In this document: piece after piece, positions 14,366 through 22,238 of the stretch
Numbering within the stretch: the stretch's first letter is position 1
Layout of the letters: each line of letters begins with the position of its first letter
NCBI GenBank assembly: GCA_029266495.1
Contig: JAQSWS010000029.1
Location: forward strand, 1-40,848
From: Rariglobus sp.
GTDB taxonomy: Bacteria; Verrucomicrobiota; Verrucomicrobiia; Opitutales; Opitutaceae
DNA: 40,848 nt
Direction: 5' to 3'
Translations under genes and position numbers: made by a program
Notes under the pieces: generated by a model
The model's input: the letters and a program-made list of their open reading frames with translations, nothing else
Database searches by the model: none
Told to the model about the DNA's origin: nothing

Positions 14366-16579
14366 ATGTCGTCCGACCGATTTAAGCTTTGGAAAGGAAA
14401 CTGTTATCCGCTCGGCGCCACCTGGACCGGGGATGGCACCAATTTTGCCTTGTTCTCCGAGCATGCCACCGGCGTCGAACTCTGCCTGTTCGAGGAAGCC
14501 GGCCAGTCCGAGGTCGCACGCATCCGGCTGACCGAATGGACCGATCATGTCTGGCATGGCTTCATTCCCGATGTGCGTCCCGGCCAGCTTTATGGCTACC
14601 GGGTGGAAGGGCCTTATGAGCCGCAAAAAGGCCATCGGTTTAACCCCAACAAACTCTTGCTCGACCCCTATGCGAAGGCGGTTTGCGGCGCTCCGGAATG
14701 GAAGGACGCGATGTTCGGTTATATAATCGGGAACCAGGACCAGGATCTTTCATTTGATGAACGTGACAACGCCGCGCTTGCGCCGAAATCGGTGGTGGTG
14801 GACCCCGTGTTCAACTGGAGCGACCAGAACCGGCCCCGCTATGCCTTGCACGAAACGGTGATTTACGAGGTGCACGTAAAGGGGTTCTCCCGTTTATGGG
14901 AGGAACTGCCGGAGAACCTGCGCGGCACTTATGCGGGGCTCGGTAGTCCCGAGGCGGTTGCTTACTTCAAAAAACTCGGAGTCAACGCGCTGGAGCTCAT
15001 GCCTGTTCACGAGCACGCCGAGTCGAAGCACCTGCTCGACCAGGGACTCAGCGACTACTGGGGTTACAACACGCTCGGGTTCTTCGCCCCCGAGGGCGAT
15101 TTCAGCAGCTGTGGGCACGACGGAGGCCAGGTCCAGGAATTCAAGACCATGGTCAATCGTCTCCACACGGCCGGCATCCAGGTGATCCTCGATGTCGTTT
15201 ATAACCACACAGCGGAGGGGAACCATTGCGGGCCAACGCTCAGTTTTCGAGGCATCGACAACGCCAGCTACTACCGGCTGGTCCATGACAAACCGCGTTA
15301 CTACATGGACTACACCGGCACGGGAAACACGCTCAACATGGTTCACCCGCGCGTCCTGCAACTGGTGATGGACAGTCTCCGGTATTGGGTGACCGAGATG
15401 CACGTCGATGGTTTCCGTTTCGATCTCGCGCCGGCGCTCGCGCGCGAACTGCACGACGTCAGCAAGCTTTCCGCGTTCTTCGATGCGATCCACCAGGACC
15501 CGGTGATTTCCCAGGTAAAGCTGATCGCCGAGCCGTGGGACCTCGGCGATGGCGGTTATCAGGTGGGAAACTTTCCCGTGCTCTGGGCCGAATGGAACGG
15601 CCGCTACCGCGACACCCTGCGGCGTTACTGGAAGGGCGACGAAGGCCGCATGAGCCGCTTTGCCCACCGCTTCTGCGGCAGCGCCGATATTTACGAGAGC
15701 AACAGCAAGACGCCCAATGCCAGCATCAACTTCATCACCGCCCACGACGGCTTCACGTTGCGGGATCTGGTTTCGTTCAACAACAAGCACAACGAGGCCA
15801 ACGGCGAGGGGGGCAGGGATGGCACCGACAACAACAACTCCTGCAACTGGGGCCACGAAGGGCTCGATGCGCCGCCGGAAGTCCAGGTGATTCGCCGGCG
15901 GATGCTTCGCAATTTTTTCGCCTCGCTGCTGCTCTCCCAGGGCGTGCCGATGATCCGTGCCGGCGACGAATACGGAGCCACCCAGCGCGGTAATAACAAC
16001 GCCTACTGCCAGGACAATGAGATCAGCTGGCTCGACTGGTCTCGCGACGAACATGCCCGGCGACTTTTCGATTTCACCAGCCGTCTCATCGCATTCCGGT
16101 TGAAGCACCCCATTCTCCACCAGCCGCGGTATTTTCGCGGCGAGGATCTGCGCGGCAACGGCGTGAAGGATATCAACTGGCTGAACGCCGACGCCTCCGA
16201 GATGACCGATGAGGCGTGGCAGGCCGGCTTCGCCAAGGTTTTCGGCGTGATGCTGTGCGGCGATTCGCTGGATCTCACTGATTATTACGGCGAGCCGGTC
16301 CGTGACGATACGTTCCTCATCTACTTCAATGCCGATTCCAACGACATGACGGTGACGCTGCCCGGCAAAGGCAGGAACGGGGTCCGCTGGCGGCATTTCA
16401 TCAACACGGCGGAGGAAACGGGCTTTGTTGACGGCGAGGTGATCCTCGCCGCCGGTGACGAACGCCCCCTGCCGGCGCATTCCGTCGCGCTCTATGTGCA
16501 GACCGAGGGCACGGATGAAGACGTTCGTTATTTTAAATCCCCGCCCCAACTCCCGGACAAGTCTTCGCGCCATGCCTGA
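14366..16579 (+). CDS. glgX: glycogen debranching enzyme GlgX/TreX (GH13_11)
   Basis: This 737-residue enzyme hydrolyses alpha-1,6 branches of glycogen or limit dextrin, releasing malto-oligosaccharides. The N-terminal CBM48 domain (about residues 12-120; GATWTGDGTNFALFSEHA) is followed by a GH13 barrel with DVVYNHTAEG (276-285), nucleophile D353 in DGFRFDLAPA, acid/base E389 in LIAEPWDLG, and D461 in TAHDGFTLRDLVS. The C-terminal beta domain ends near 720. The gene overlaps treZ by 8 nt, so its products probably feed the TreY/TreZ route to trehalose, where the enzyme is also called TreX. AT-rich sequence precedes the start. Confidence 0.95.
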   Translation: MSSDRFKLWKGNCYPLGATWTGDGTNFALFSEHATGVELCLFEEAGQSEVARIRLTEWTDHVWHGFIPDVRPGQLYGYRVEGPYEPQKGHRFNPNKLLLDPYAKAVCGAPEWKDAMFGYIIGNQDQDLSFDERDNAALAPKSVVVDPVFNWSDQNRPRYALHETVIYEVHVKGFSRLWEELPENLRGTYAGLGSPEAVAYFKKLGVNALELMPVHEHAESKHLLDQGLSDYWGYNTLGFFAPEGDFSSCGHDGGQVQEFKTMVNRLHTAGIQVILDVVYNHTAEGNHCGPTLSFRGIDNASYYRLVHDKPRYYMDYTGTGNTLNMVHPRVLQLVMDSLRYWVTEMHVDGFRFDLAPALARELHDVSKLSAFFDAIHQDPVISQVKLIAEPWDLGDGGYQVGNFPVLWAEWNGRYRDTLRRYWKGDEGRMSRFAHRFCGSADIYESNSKTPNASINFITAHDGFTLRDLVSFNNKHNEANGEGGRDGTDNNNSCNWGHEGLDAPPEVQVIRRRMLRNFFASLLLSQGVPMIRAGDEYGATQRGNNNAYCQDNEISWLDWSRDEHARRLFDFTSRLIAFRLKHPILHQPRYFRGEDLRGNGVKDINWLNADASEMTDEAWQAGFAKVFGVMLCGDSLDLTDYYGEPVRDDTFLIYFNADSNDMTVTLPGKGRNGVRWRHFINTAEETGFVDGEVILAAGDERPLPAHSVALYVQTEGTDEDVRYFKSPPQLPDKSSRHA

Positions 16580-18548
16580 TCCGCTGTCCCACCTCATCCA
16601 CGCGGCGGAGACCGGATCGTTCCCTCCGGTTGGCGCCAATTTATCCGAGAAGGGTGTCGTTTATCGGGTTTGGGCGCCGGATCACCGTGAGGTGCGCGTG
16701 ATGATCGAAACGCCGCGCGGCCTTCGTCACATCGATCTCGATGCGGAGGGGGACGGTTACTTTTCGGGCCTTGATACCGCCGGTCACGCAGGCGATCTCT
16801 ACCGTTTCGAACTGGGTGGGAAACTCCTCCCGGATCCGGCCTCGCGCTACCAGCCGCGAGGCGTGACCGGACCTTCGCAGGTGATCGATCCGCACGCCTA
16901 TGGGTGGCTCACGAAGGGTTGGCAACGGCCGCCCTTTGCCGGACGGGTGATCTACGAGTTGCATGTCGGAGCCTTTACGCCGGAAGGGACCTTCACCTCC
17001 GCGATCACCCGGCTCGACGCCTTGGTGGAGCTCGGCGTGAACACGATCGAACTGATGCCGCTGGCTGATTTTCCGGGGGAGCGCAACTGGGGCTACGACG
17101 GGGTCCTGTTGTTCGCGCCCGCGCGGTGTTACGGCACGCCTGAAGACCTGCGCGCATTGGTGGATGCGGCCCACGTCCGGGGTCTCGCGGTGATTCTCGA
17201 CGTGGTCTACAACCACATCGGCCCGAGCGGCAATGTGCTGCCCGAATACGCCCGGGATTTTTTTCACGTCGAACGGACCAACATCTGGGGACGCGGCTTC
17301 AATTATGACGAGGCGGCGGTCAGGCGTTTTTTTATCCAGAATGCATGCCAGTGGCTCGACGAGTATCGTTTCGACGGACTGCGCATCGATGCCGTCCATG
17401 CGATCGAGGACGAAACGCCCCGGCATCTCGTGGCCGAAATCGCCGCCGCCGCCCGGGCTCGCAACGCATGGACGGTCGCGGAGGACGAACGCAACCAAGT
17501 CGACGTGATCACCCCCGTATCAAAAGGGGGCTGGGGCGTGGATGCGCTCTGGTCGGACGACCTTCACCACACGATGCGCGTCGCCCTGACCGGCGAGAAA
17601 GAGGCGCACTTTAAAAGTTATTCGGGTTCGATCGAGGAGTGGGTGAAGACGCTGGCTCAGGGATGGTTTTATGACGGACAGTTTTTTTCGCATTGGGAAC
17701 GTCCGCGCGGCACCCCGGCGAGCCACGTGCCTCCGGAGCGCTTTGTAGTCTGCATCTCCAACCACGACCAAGTGGGCAACCGGCCGCTTGGCGACCGCCT
17801 GCATGAGGTGGTGTCACCCGACGTTTACCGGGCCGTTTCGATGGTGCTGTGCCTGTCACCTTACACTCCGATGCTATTCATGGGACAGGAGTGGGCTGCG
17901 GGATCTCCCTTTCCCTTCTTTACGGATCTCCCCGGCGAGATCGGTGCGAACATGGCGGCCAACCGCCTGAAGGAGTTTGCCCACTATGGCGCGAATTATG
18001 GACGGGAGGTGCTGGAGCGCATGCCTGATCCGCAGCGTGCGGAAACGTTCGCCTCGGCCAAACTCAACTGGAGCGAACGAAACCGGTCCGATCACCGGAG
18101 GGTGCTCAAACTCTATCGAGACTGCCTGCACCTACGAGCGAAGGAGCCGGTTTTTCAGTCACCGTCACGCGACCGCTGGTCCGTGCGTCAAGTCGGTCCG
18201 CACGTGCTCGGGCTGCGGTGGGACGACCCCAAGGGCGACTGGCTGTTGCTCGCCGGCGTCGCGTCCAAAACCGAGGCGCTTGCCCACGACGACCCGTTTA
18301 TTCGCAACCTGCACGGGCGCCGGTGGCGGATTGTCCTGGCAAGCAACGAACCCTGCTTCGGTGGCGAACCGGAGCAGATTTTGTGGCGCGGCGACGAACG
18401 CAGCATGGTCGTCGGTCTTCCGGGCGCCGTGCTGTTGCGGGAGGTCGACAACGAGGGGACCGCGTCTGCCCCGGCGGCCGCGAAAGAAGCTCGCATGCCG
18501 GTCGCCTCCGGTCCCGCGATGGACGGACCTTTGCCGTGTCCGGTCTGA
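16572..18548 (+). CDS. treZ: malto-oligosyltrehalose trehalohydrolase
   Basis: This 658-residue GH13_10 enzyme cleaves the alpha-1,4 bond next to the terminal trehalosyl unit made by TreY, releasing trehalose. The N-terminal Ig-like domain (residues about 15-110; VYRVWAPDHREVRVMIE) precedes the barrel with VIYELHVGAFTPEGTF (127-142), DVVYNHIGPSGNVLPEY (210-226), nucleophile D273 in GLRIDAVHAI, acid/base E304 in WTVAEDERN, and SNHDQVGNRPLGDR with the transition-state Asp. The C-terminal beta domain is followed by an Ala/Pro-rich tail. ATG 16572 lies inside the last codons of glgX, giving tight coupling. Confidence 0.96.
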   Translation: MPDPLSHLIHAAETGSFPPVGANLSEKGVVYRVWAPDHREVRVMIETPRGLRHIDLDAEGDGYFSGLDTAGHAGDLYRFELGGKLLPDPASRYQPRGVTGPSQVIDPHAYGWLTKGWQRPPFAGRVIYELHVGAFTPEGTFTSAITRLDALVELGVNTIELMPLADFPGERNWGYDGVLLFAPARCYGTPEDLRALVDAAHVRGLAVILDVVYNHIGPSGNVLPEYARDFFHVERTNIWGRGFNYDEAAVRRFFIQNACQWLDEYRFDGLRIDAVHAIEDETPRHLVAEIAAAARARNAWTVAEDERNQVDVITPVSKGGWGVDALWSDDLHHTMRVALTGEKEAHFKSYSGSIEEWVKTLAQGWFYDGQFFSHWERPRGTPASHVPPERFVVCISNHDQVGNRPLGDRLHEVVSPDVYRAVSMVLCLSPYTPMLFMGQEWAAGSPFPFFTDLPGEIGANMAANRLKEFAHYGANYGREVLERMPDPQRAETFASAKLNWSERNRSDHRRVLKLYRDCLHLRAKEPVFQSPSRDRWSVRQVGPHVLGLRWDDPKGDWLLLAGVASKTEALAHDDPFIRNLHGRRWRIVLASNEPCFGGEPEQILWRGDERSMVVGLPGAVLLREVDNEGTASAPAAAKEARMPVASGPAMDGPLPCPV

Positions 18549-18608
18549 AAATTCAAAGACGGCTGCTCCAAGGAACACGCGCCCGATTACCTCCAACCCC
18601 CCTGACGC

Positions 18609-19019
18609 ATGAATGACGTTTTCGCCCGTTTTGCCCGCCGGATTGCACTGTGGCTTGCTCATCCCGTCGCCTTTGTCGTGGCGTTGCTCAGCGTGCTGGT
18701 GTGGGCCCTCTCCGGTCCGTTGTTCGACTATTCCGAAGGCTGGCAGCTGGTCATCAACACTGGCACGACGATCCTGACGTTCCTCATGGTTTTCCTGCTG
18801 CAAAACATCCAGAACCGGGACTCGCGGGCGGTGCAACTCAAGCTGGACGAGTTGATCCGCGCCCTGAAGGGCGCACGCGATGAATTGATCGATCTGGAGA
18901 ATTTCACCGAGGAGGAGTTGGAGCGTTATTGCATCGAGTTCGCCCGGATCCATGAGCATTATGCCAGTGCGCTGGAAAGCCGTAAGAAGCATATCGATAA
19001 AAACAAAACCGCGGGATGA
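18609..19019 (+). CDS. low-affinity iron permease family protein
   Basis: This 136-residue protein has two membrane helices (about 17-37, VAFVVALLSVLVWALSGPLF; and 46-66, LVINTGTTILTFLMVFLLQN). These are followed by IQNRDSRAVQLKLDELIRAL and a charged helical C-terminus. The segment FLLQNIQNRDSRAVQLKLDELI is the family signature of the bacterial low-affinity iron permease (Fet4-like) family, though iron transport has not been shown for these short proteins in general. It starts 60 nt after the treZ stop and may be on the same transcript. The first 15 residues are basic (FARRIALW). Confidence 0.87.
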   Translation: MNDVFARFARRIALWLAHPVAFVVALLSVLVWALSGPLFDYSEGWQLVINTGTTILTFLMVFLLQNIQNRDSRAVQLKLDELIRALKGARDELIDLENFTEEELERYCIEFARIHEHYASALESRKKHIDKNKTAG

Positions 19020-19129
19020 GAAGGCCTCCGTGATTGAGTTTTTTTCCGGGGCCCGCATCCGGGATGCCCCTTATGGGCGCGGATCCGTGGCGCTGCTAGG
19101 ATGTGGTTACCCCAGATAAAACCACTGAC

Positions 19130-19636
19130 ATGCATCCCCGACTTTCATCCGTAGAAAAAAACTCCACGACTCCGAACAAAATCACCCTGCCCGCGGTTTT
19201 TATAAACCGGGAGGGCGAGCCTGAAAAACCCGCCATGCCGGCGACCAATGATGTGATGCCTCCCGACACGATTTCGTTTCTGGATCGAGGCGAAGCGGGC
19301 CCGCCTCCAATCCCGGTCGAGCAAACGGAAGCGACCGCCATGAACCGTTTGCACCGGGCGTTGTTTGAAACGGGACAGTTGATCGTGACGCCGGAGGACG
19401 GACTTTCGCGAATCAGTTTCGCGGGGGTGGGTGACCCCGAGCGCCTTTTCGTGGATTCGACGCCTCGCGACGAACCGGTGCCCGTCCTCGATTTTGATTT
19501 TCCGGGCTGTCTTTGCTCGCTCCGGCAGGCGGAAGAGATTCTCAAACGGATTTACCGGGGCGAAAGCAGCGAGAGACTCGCCGCGTTCATTGACGGCCTT
19601 GCCTCCACCCAGCGCTGCCGGTCGGAGGCGGCATAA
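19130..19636 (+). CDS. hypothetical protein, unknown
   Basis: This 168-residue protein begins MHPRLSSVEKNSTTPNKI. The N-terminal half is Pro-rich and probably disordered (PPDTISFLDRGEAGPPPIP). The C-terminal half looks folded, with NRLHRALFETGQLIVTPEDG, GVGDPERLFVD and a Cys pair in DFPGCLCSLRQAEEIL. I do not recognise a family. ATG 19130 is preferred to GTG 19103. It is followed by a 317-nt gap with no gene that holds a long hairpin. Confidence 0.6.
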   Translation: MHPRLSSVEKNSTTPNKITLPAVFINREGEPEKPAMPATNDVMPPDTISFLDRGEAGPPPIPVEQTEATAMNRLHRALFETGQLIVTPEDGLSRISFAGVGDPERLFVDSTPRDEPVPVLDFDFPGCLCSLRQAEEILKRIYRGESSERLAAFIDGLASTQRCRSEAA

Positions 19637-19953
19637 GGGACCCGGCCGGAAATAGATCGTTGATTCTGCTTGGTCCTGAAGCGCGATCCGGCGTCACCGC
19701 CTTCGGTATTTACCCCTCGGTAGAATCCGGTGCGCGGGTGGGATTTTCTCCGTGGTGAGGAACCGGAGGAGGAGTTCACGGTCCGCCCGGCCAACCGCAC
19801 CGGCCTTGGCCGTGTTCATGCAGTCAGACACACACCTCCTCTCGATCAAGTCCGGGAAGGTGGAGCGCGTTGTCCCTAACGCGCTTCTCCGGAGCGGCTG
19901 CTCCGCAACGCGTTGGGGACAACGCGCAGGCTAATTGATCTCCAATAGAACCA
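19637..19953. other. gene-free stretch upstream of the sulfotransferase gene
   Basis: No coding sequence is supported here. The stretch holds the 19-bp hairpin at 19865-19927 and otherwise nothing I recognise. It probably contains the promoter of the gene at 19954, but no clear -35/-10 pair was seen. Confidence 0.6.
19865..19927. repeat. long imperfect palindrome (19-bp arms with inner hairpin)
   Basis: Left arm 19865-19883 (GCGCGTTGTCCCTAACGCG) and right arm 19909-19927 (CGCGTTGGGGACAACGCGC) pair over 19 bp, with a single position that would be a G-U pair in plus-strand RNA. Inside sits a second perfect stem, CGGAGC (19890-19895) with GCTCCG (19900-19905). It ends 26 nt before the ATG of the sulfotransferase-like gene. 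The size and two-stem shape resemble REP-like or MITE-like intergenic elements. Confidence 0.7.
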
Positions 19954-21360
19954 ATGGCTAAGCGGAAGACGGTTTTTCTTCATATTGGGACCCATAAAAC
20001 GGGGTCCACGTCGTTGCAGAAATTCCTCGCGGATCATGCCGGGTTCCTCACGGCCAATGGATTTTTGACTTATTCGGGAATGCATCAGCCGCCATTCAAC
20101 CACATCGAACTTTATTTGGGGGCGATGCGCGTGGAGAGGGATTCGTTGGCCAAGCAAAAGATGCGATCCACTCGTTTTGGGCCCGGGTATGTCGAAAAAG
20201 TCGCGGCCCGGGTTCAATCCTTCGCAGGTGCCGCCAACGGTCATAACCTGATATTCACCACCGAGGGCCTTTCGCTTCTCCGCTACCCCGACGAGATCGA
20301 ACGGTTGCGGTTGATCTTCGGACCGGTGAAGGCCGATTTTAAAGTGATATTATATCTGAGGAATCCCGACGACTTCCGGGAATCCTATCGACGGCAGATC
20401 CTCAAGAAGGAAGGGCGCATGCCCTCCAGCGATAGGAATTCGTCGTTCTACGTTGAGAAAGACACGTGGCTTACGGACTATGCGTCGCTGACCTCCCTCT
20501 ATGCGAATGCGTTTGGCGCGGATAATCTCGTGACCATCGATTATGATGGTGAAATGCGGGGCGAAGGTAACGTGATCCCCTCGTTTTTGAGAGTGCTGGG
20601 ACTGCCGTCCGGATCGGAGGCGGATATCAATTATCGCTTGAATGAAACCTCTTCCGCGGAGGGGCCGGCTCGTAGTTCCATATCGCAGAAACCAAAAACA
20701 ACCGGTCCCGGATCTGATCCATCCGATCCCAATCTTGTCCTCATCGAGGGAGGGACGGCCGTTCGTTTGAAAGGGCACCGGGAATCGCTGGAGGAGCATC
20801 TGGCACTGTTGCGGAACGAGTTCGTGGGCCGGCCGGAGGTATGCTACTTGCTCGCGTGCGAAATCGTGCGTTTGCGCAGGGCGGTGGAGCCTGCACGCAG
20901 CTGGTCTCGTTTTACCCGCCTGCTCGCCGATTATGAGGGCGTTTTATATGCGCACCTGAACAGCCGGTGGCTGGTGTCCATTTGCGACACGTATGGAGAT
21001 CATGGTGACGAAAAGGAGCGGCTGGCCGGAGTGGGATTATCGGCATTCGTCAATGTGTTGAAGCTTTCGGAGAGCGAACGCATTCACATGGTGGAGCCTG
21101 CGCTCAAAGCCGGGGGGCTGATGCCGCCGAGGCCGTTGTGGGATGGAATGATGAGCTACAACATGGCCGGAGGGGACATGCCGCGTAATCTCTTCGAGCG
21201 GATGGGGAATTCATTGCGGAGCGTGCCGCATCTCCACCGGCTGTGGCTGGAGATCTTCGCACGGCTCAAAGCTTCCGAGAACTTGCTTTCGCGCATGGCT
21301 GCTCACAACCCGGCCTTCTATGAAAAGACAGCCGGCCCCGGCCCTGACGGAGTCGGTTAA
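19954..21360 (+). CDS. sulfotransferase family-like protein
   Basis: This 468-residue protein begins with the PAPS-binding loop of sulfotransferases, VFLHIGTHKTGSTSLQKFL (residues 7-25), in the HIGxxKTGSTSLQ form typical of bacterial and glycan sulfotransferase-like proteins. LIFTTEGLSLL and VILYLRNPDDFRESYRRQI (about 130-149) match the second nucleotide-binding region. Residues about 240-468 are an extension with no recognised domain. The likely role is sulfation of a glycan or another surface molecule. It is followed 17 nt later by a polysaccharide pyruvyl transferase. Codon use seems less GC-rich than in the flanking trehalose genes, which would fit transfer, but this was judged by eye. 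Confidence 0.78.
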   Translation: MAKRKTVFLHIGTHKTGSTSLQKFLADHAGFLTANGFLTYSGMHQPPFNHIELYLGAMRVERDSLAKQKMRSTRFGPGYVEKVAARVQSFAGAANGHNLIFTTEGLSLLRYPDEIERLRLIFGPVKADFKVILYLRNPDDFRESYRRQILKKEGRMPSSDRNSSFYVEKDTWLTDYASLTSLYANAFGADNLVTIDYDGEMRGEGNVIPSFLRVLGLPSGSEADINYRLNETSSAEGPARSSISQKPKTTGPGSDPSDPNLVLIEGGTAVRLKGHRESLEEHLALLRNEFVGRPEVCYLLACEIVRLRRAVEPARSWSRFTRLLADYEGVLYAHLNSRWLVSICDTYGDHGDEKERLAGVGLSAFVNVLKLSESERIHMVEPALKAGGLMPPRPLWDGMMSYNMAGGDMPRNLFERMGNSLRSVPHLHRLWLEIFARLKASENLLSRMAAHNPAFYEKTAGPGPDGVG

Positions 21361-21377
21361 CGCAGACGCTCTTCCTC

Positions 21378-22172
21378 GTGAAAAAAGTCGTCCTGATCAA
21401 TGACACCAGTCTGTTCAACGCCCACTTCGGATGCCAGCTGGTCGGGCAGTCGTTTCGCGAGAATTTTGCGCGCTCACATCTGGAATTGATCGGGGCATTG
21501 CCATTGAAGTTCGACGCCGGCGCCTGCCGGGCGCTGTTGAAGAAAGCGGACTTGTTGGTGATCAACGGCGAGGGCTCCATCCATCACGGGAAAAACCTCC
21601 ATCTGCTCGACCTTGCCGCGCATTATCCGGTGGCATTGGTGAACTGCGTGTATCAGGAGAATCCGCCTTCGGAGCTGCTCTCGAGGTGCCGGTTCATCGC
21701 GGCTCGCGAGTCGAAAAGCGCCGCCGAGCTCCGGCGTCAGGGCGCGGAGGCACGGGTGGTGCCCGACGTGATTTTCGATTCGCTCTTGCTGAACGCGTTT
21801 CAACGCGGTGCTCCGTCCGAGGACATCGGCATCACCGATGGAGTGACAGATACGACCGCGGGATTTGGTCCCAAGACACCGCTGGTCGCGGACTACCTGA
21901 GCCAGCTCTGCCGTCACCGTCGAATCGTGACGGGCCGTTATCATGCGGCGGTTGCGTGCATGGTGATGGGCATTCCGTTTTGCGCATGGCCGTCCAACAC
22001 ATGGAAAATCGAGGGCATGCTCGCGGATGCCGGTGCCGGGGAGCTGCTGGCAGCGGATCAAGCCTCGGCGATCCAATGCTGCCCCACCGATCATGCCCCC
22101 AAGCTTACGGCCTATGCGGGTGAGGCACGACGGAAGATTCGCGCGATGTTTGATGTCTTGGCGGGGATCTAG
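21378..22172 (+). CDS. polysaccharide pyruvyl transferase family protein
   Basis: This 264-residue protein has the marks of the CsaB/WcaK-like pyruvyl transferase family: LLVINGEGSIHHGKNLHLLD (about 64-83), ARESKSAAELRRQGAEARVVPD, and RIVTGRYHAAVACMVMGIPFCAWPSNTWKIEGML near the C-terminus. The family adds ketal-linked pyruvate from PEP to sugars of cell-wall or exopolysaccharides. It is shorter than the 300-400 residues usual for the family because the middle region is compact. The start is GTG 21378 (KKVVLINDTSLFN). It pairs with the sulfotransferase-like gene and faces treY tail to tail. Confidence 0.84.
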   Translation: MKKVVLINDTSLFNAHFGCQLVGQSFRENFARSHLELIGALPLKFDAGACRALLKKADLLVINGEGSIHHGKNLHLLDLAAHYPVALVNCVYQENPPSELLSRCRFIAARESKSAAELRRQGAEARVVPDVIFDSLLLNAFQRGAPSEDIGITDGVTDTTAGFGPKTPLVADYLSQLCRHRRIVTGRYHAAVACMVMGIPFCAWPSNTWKIEGMLADAGAGELLAADQASAIQCCPTDHAPKLTAYAGEARRKIRAMFDVLAGI

Positions 22173-22238
22173 GGTGTGTCTGAGGGAAACGGCGCGTCCC
22201 ACGCGGCGGCTCTGTGACGAGGGATCGCCGGATATCAC

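Noticed and set aside
14894-16639. 581-codon frame antisense to glgX
   Set aside because: Shadow of glgX; no recognisable motif.
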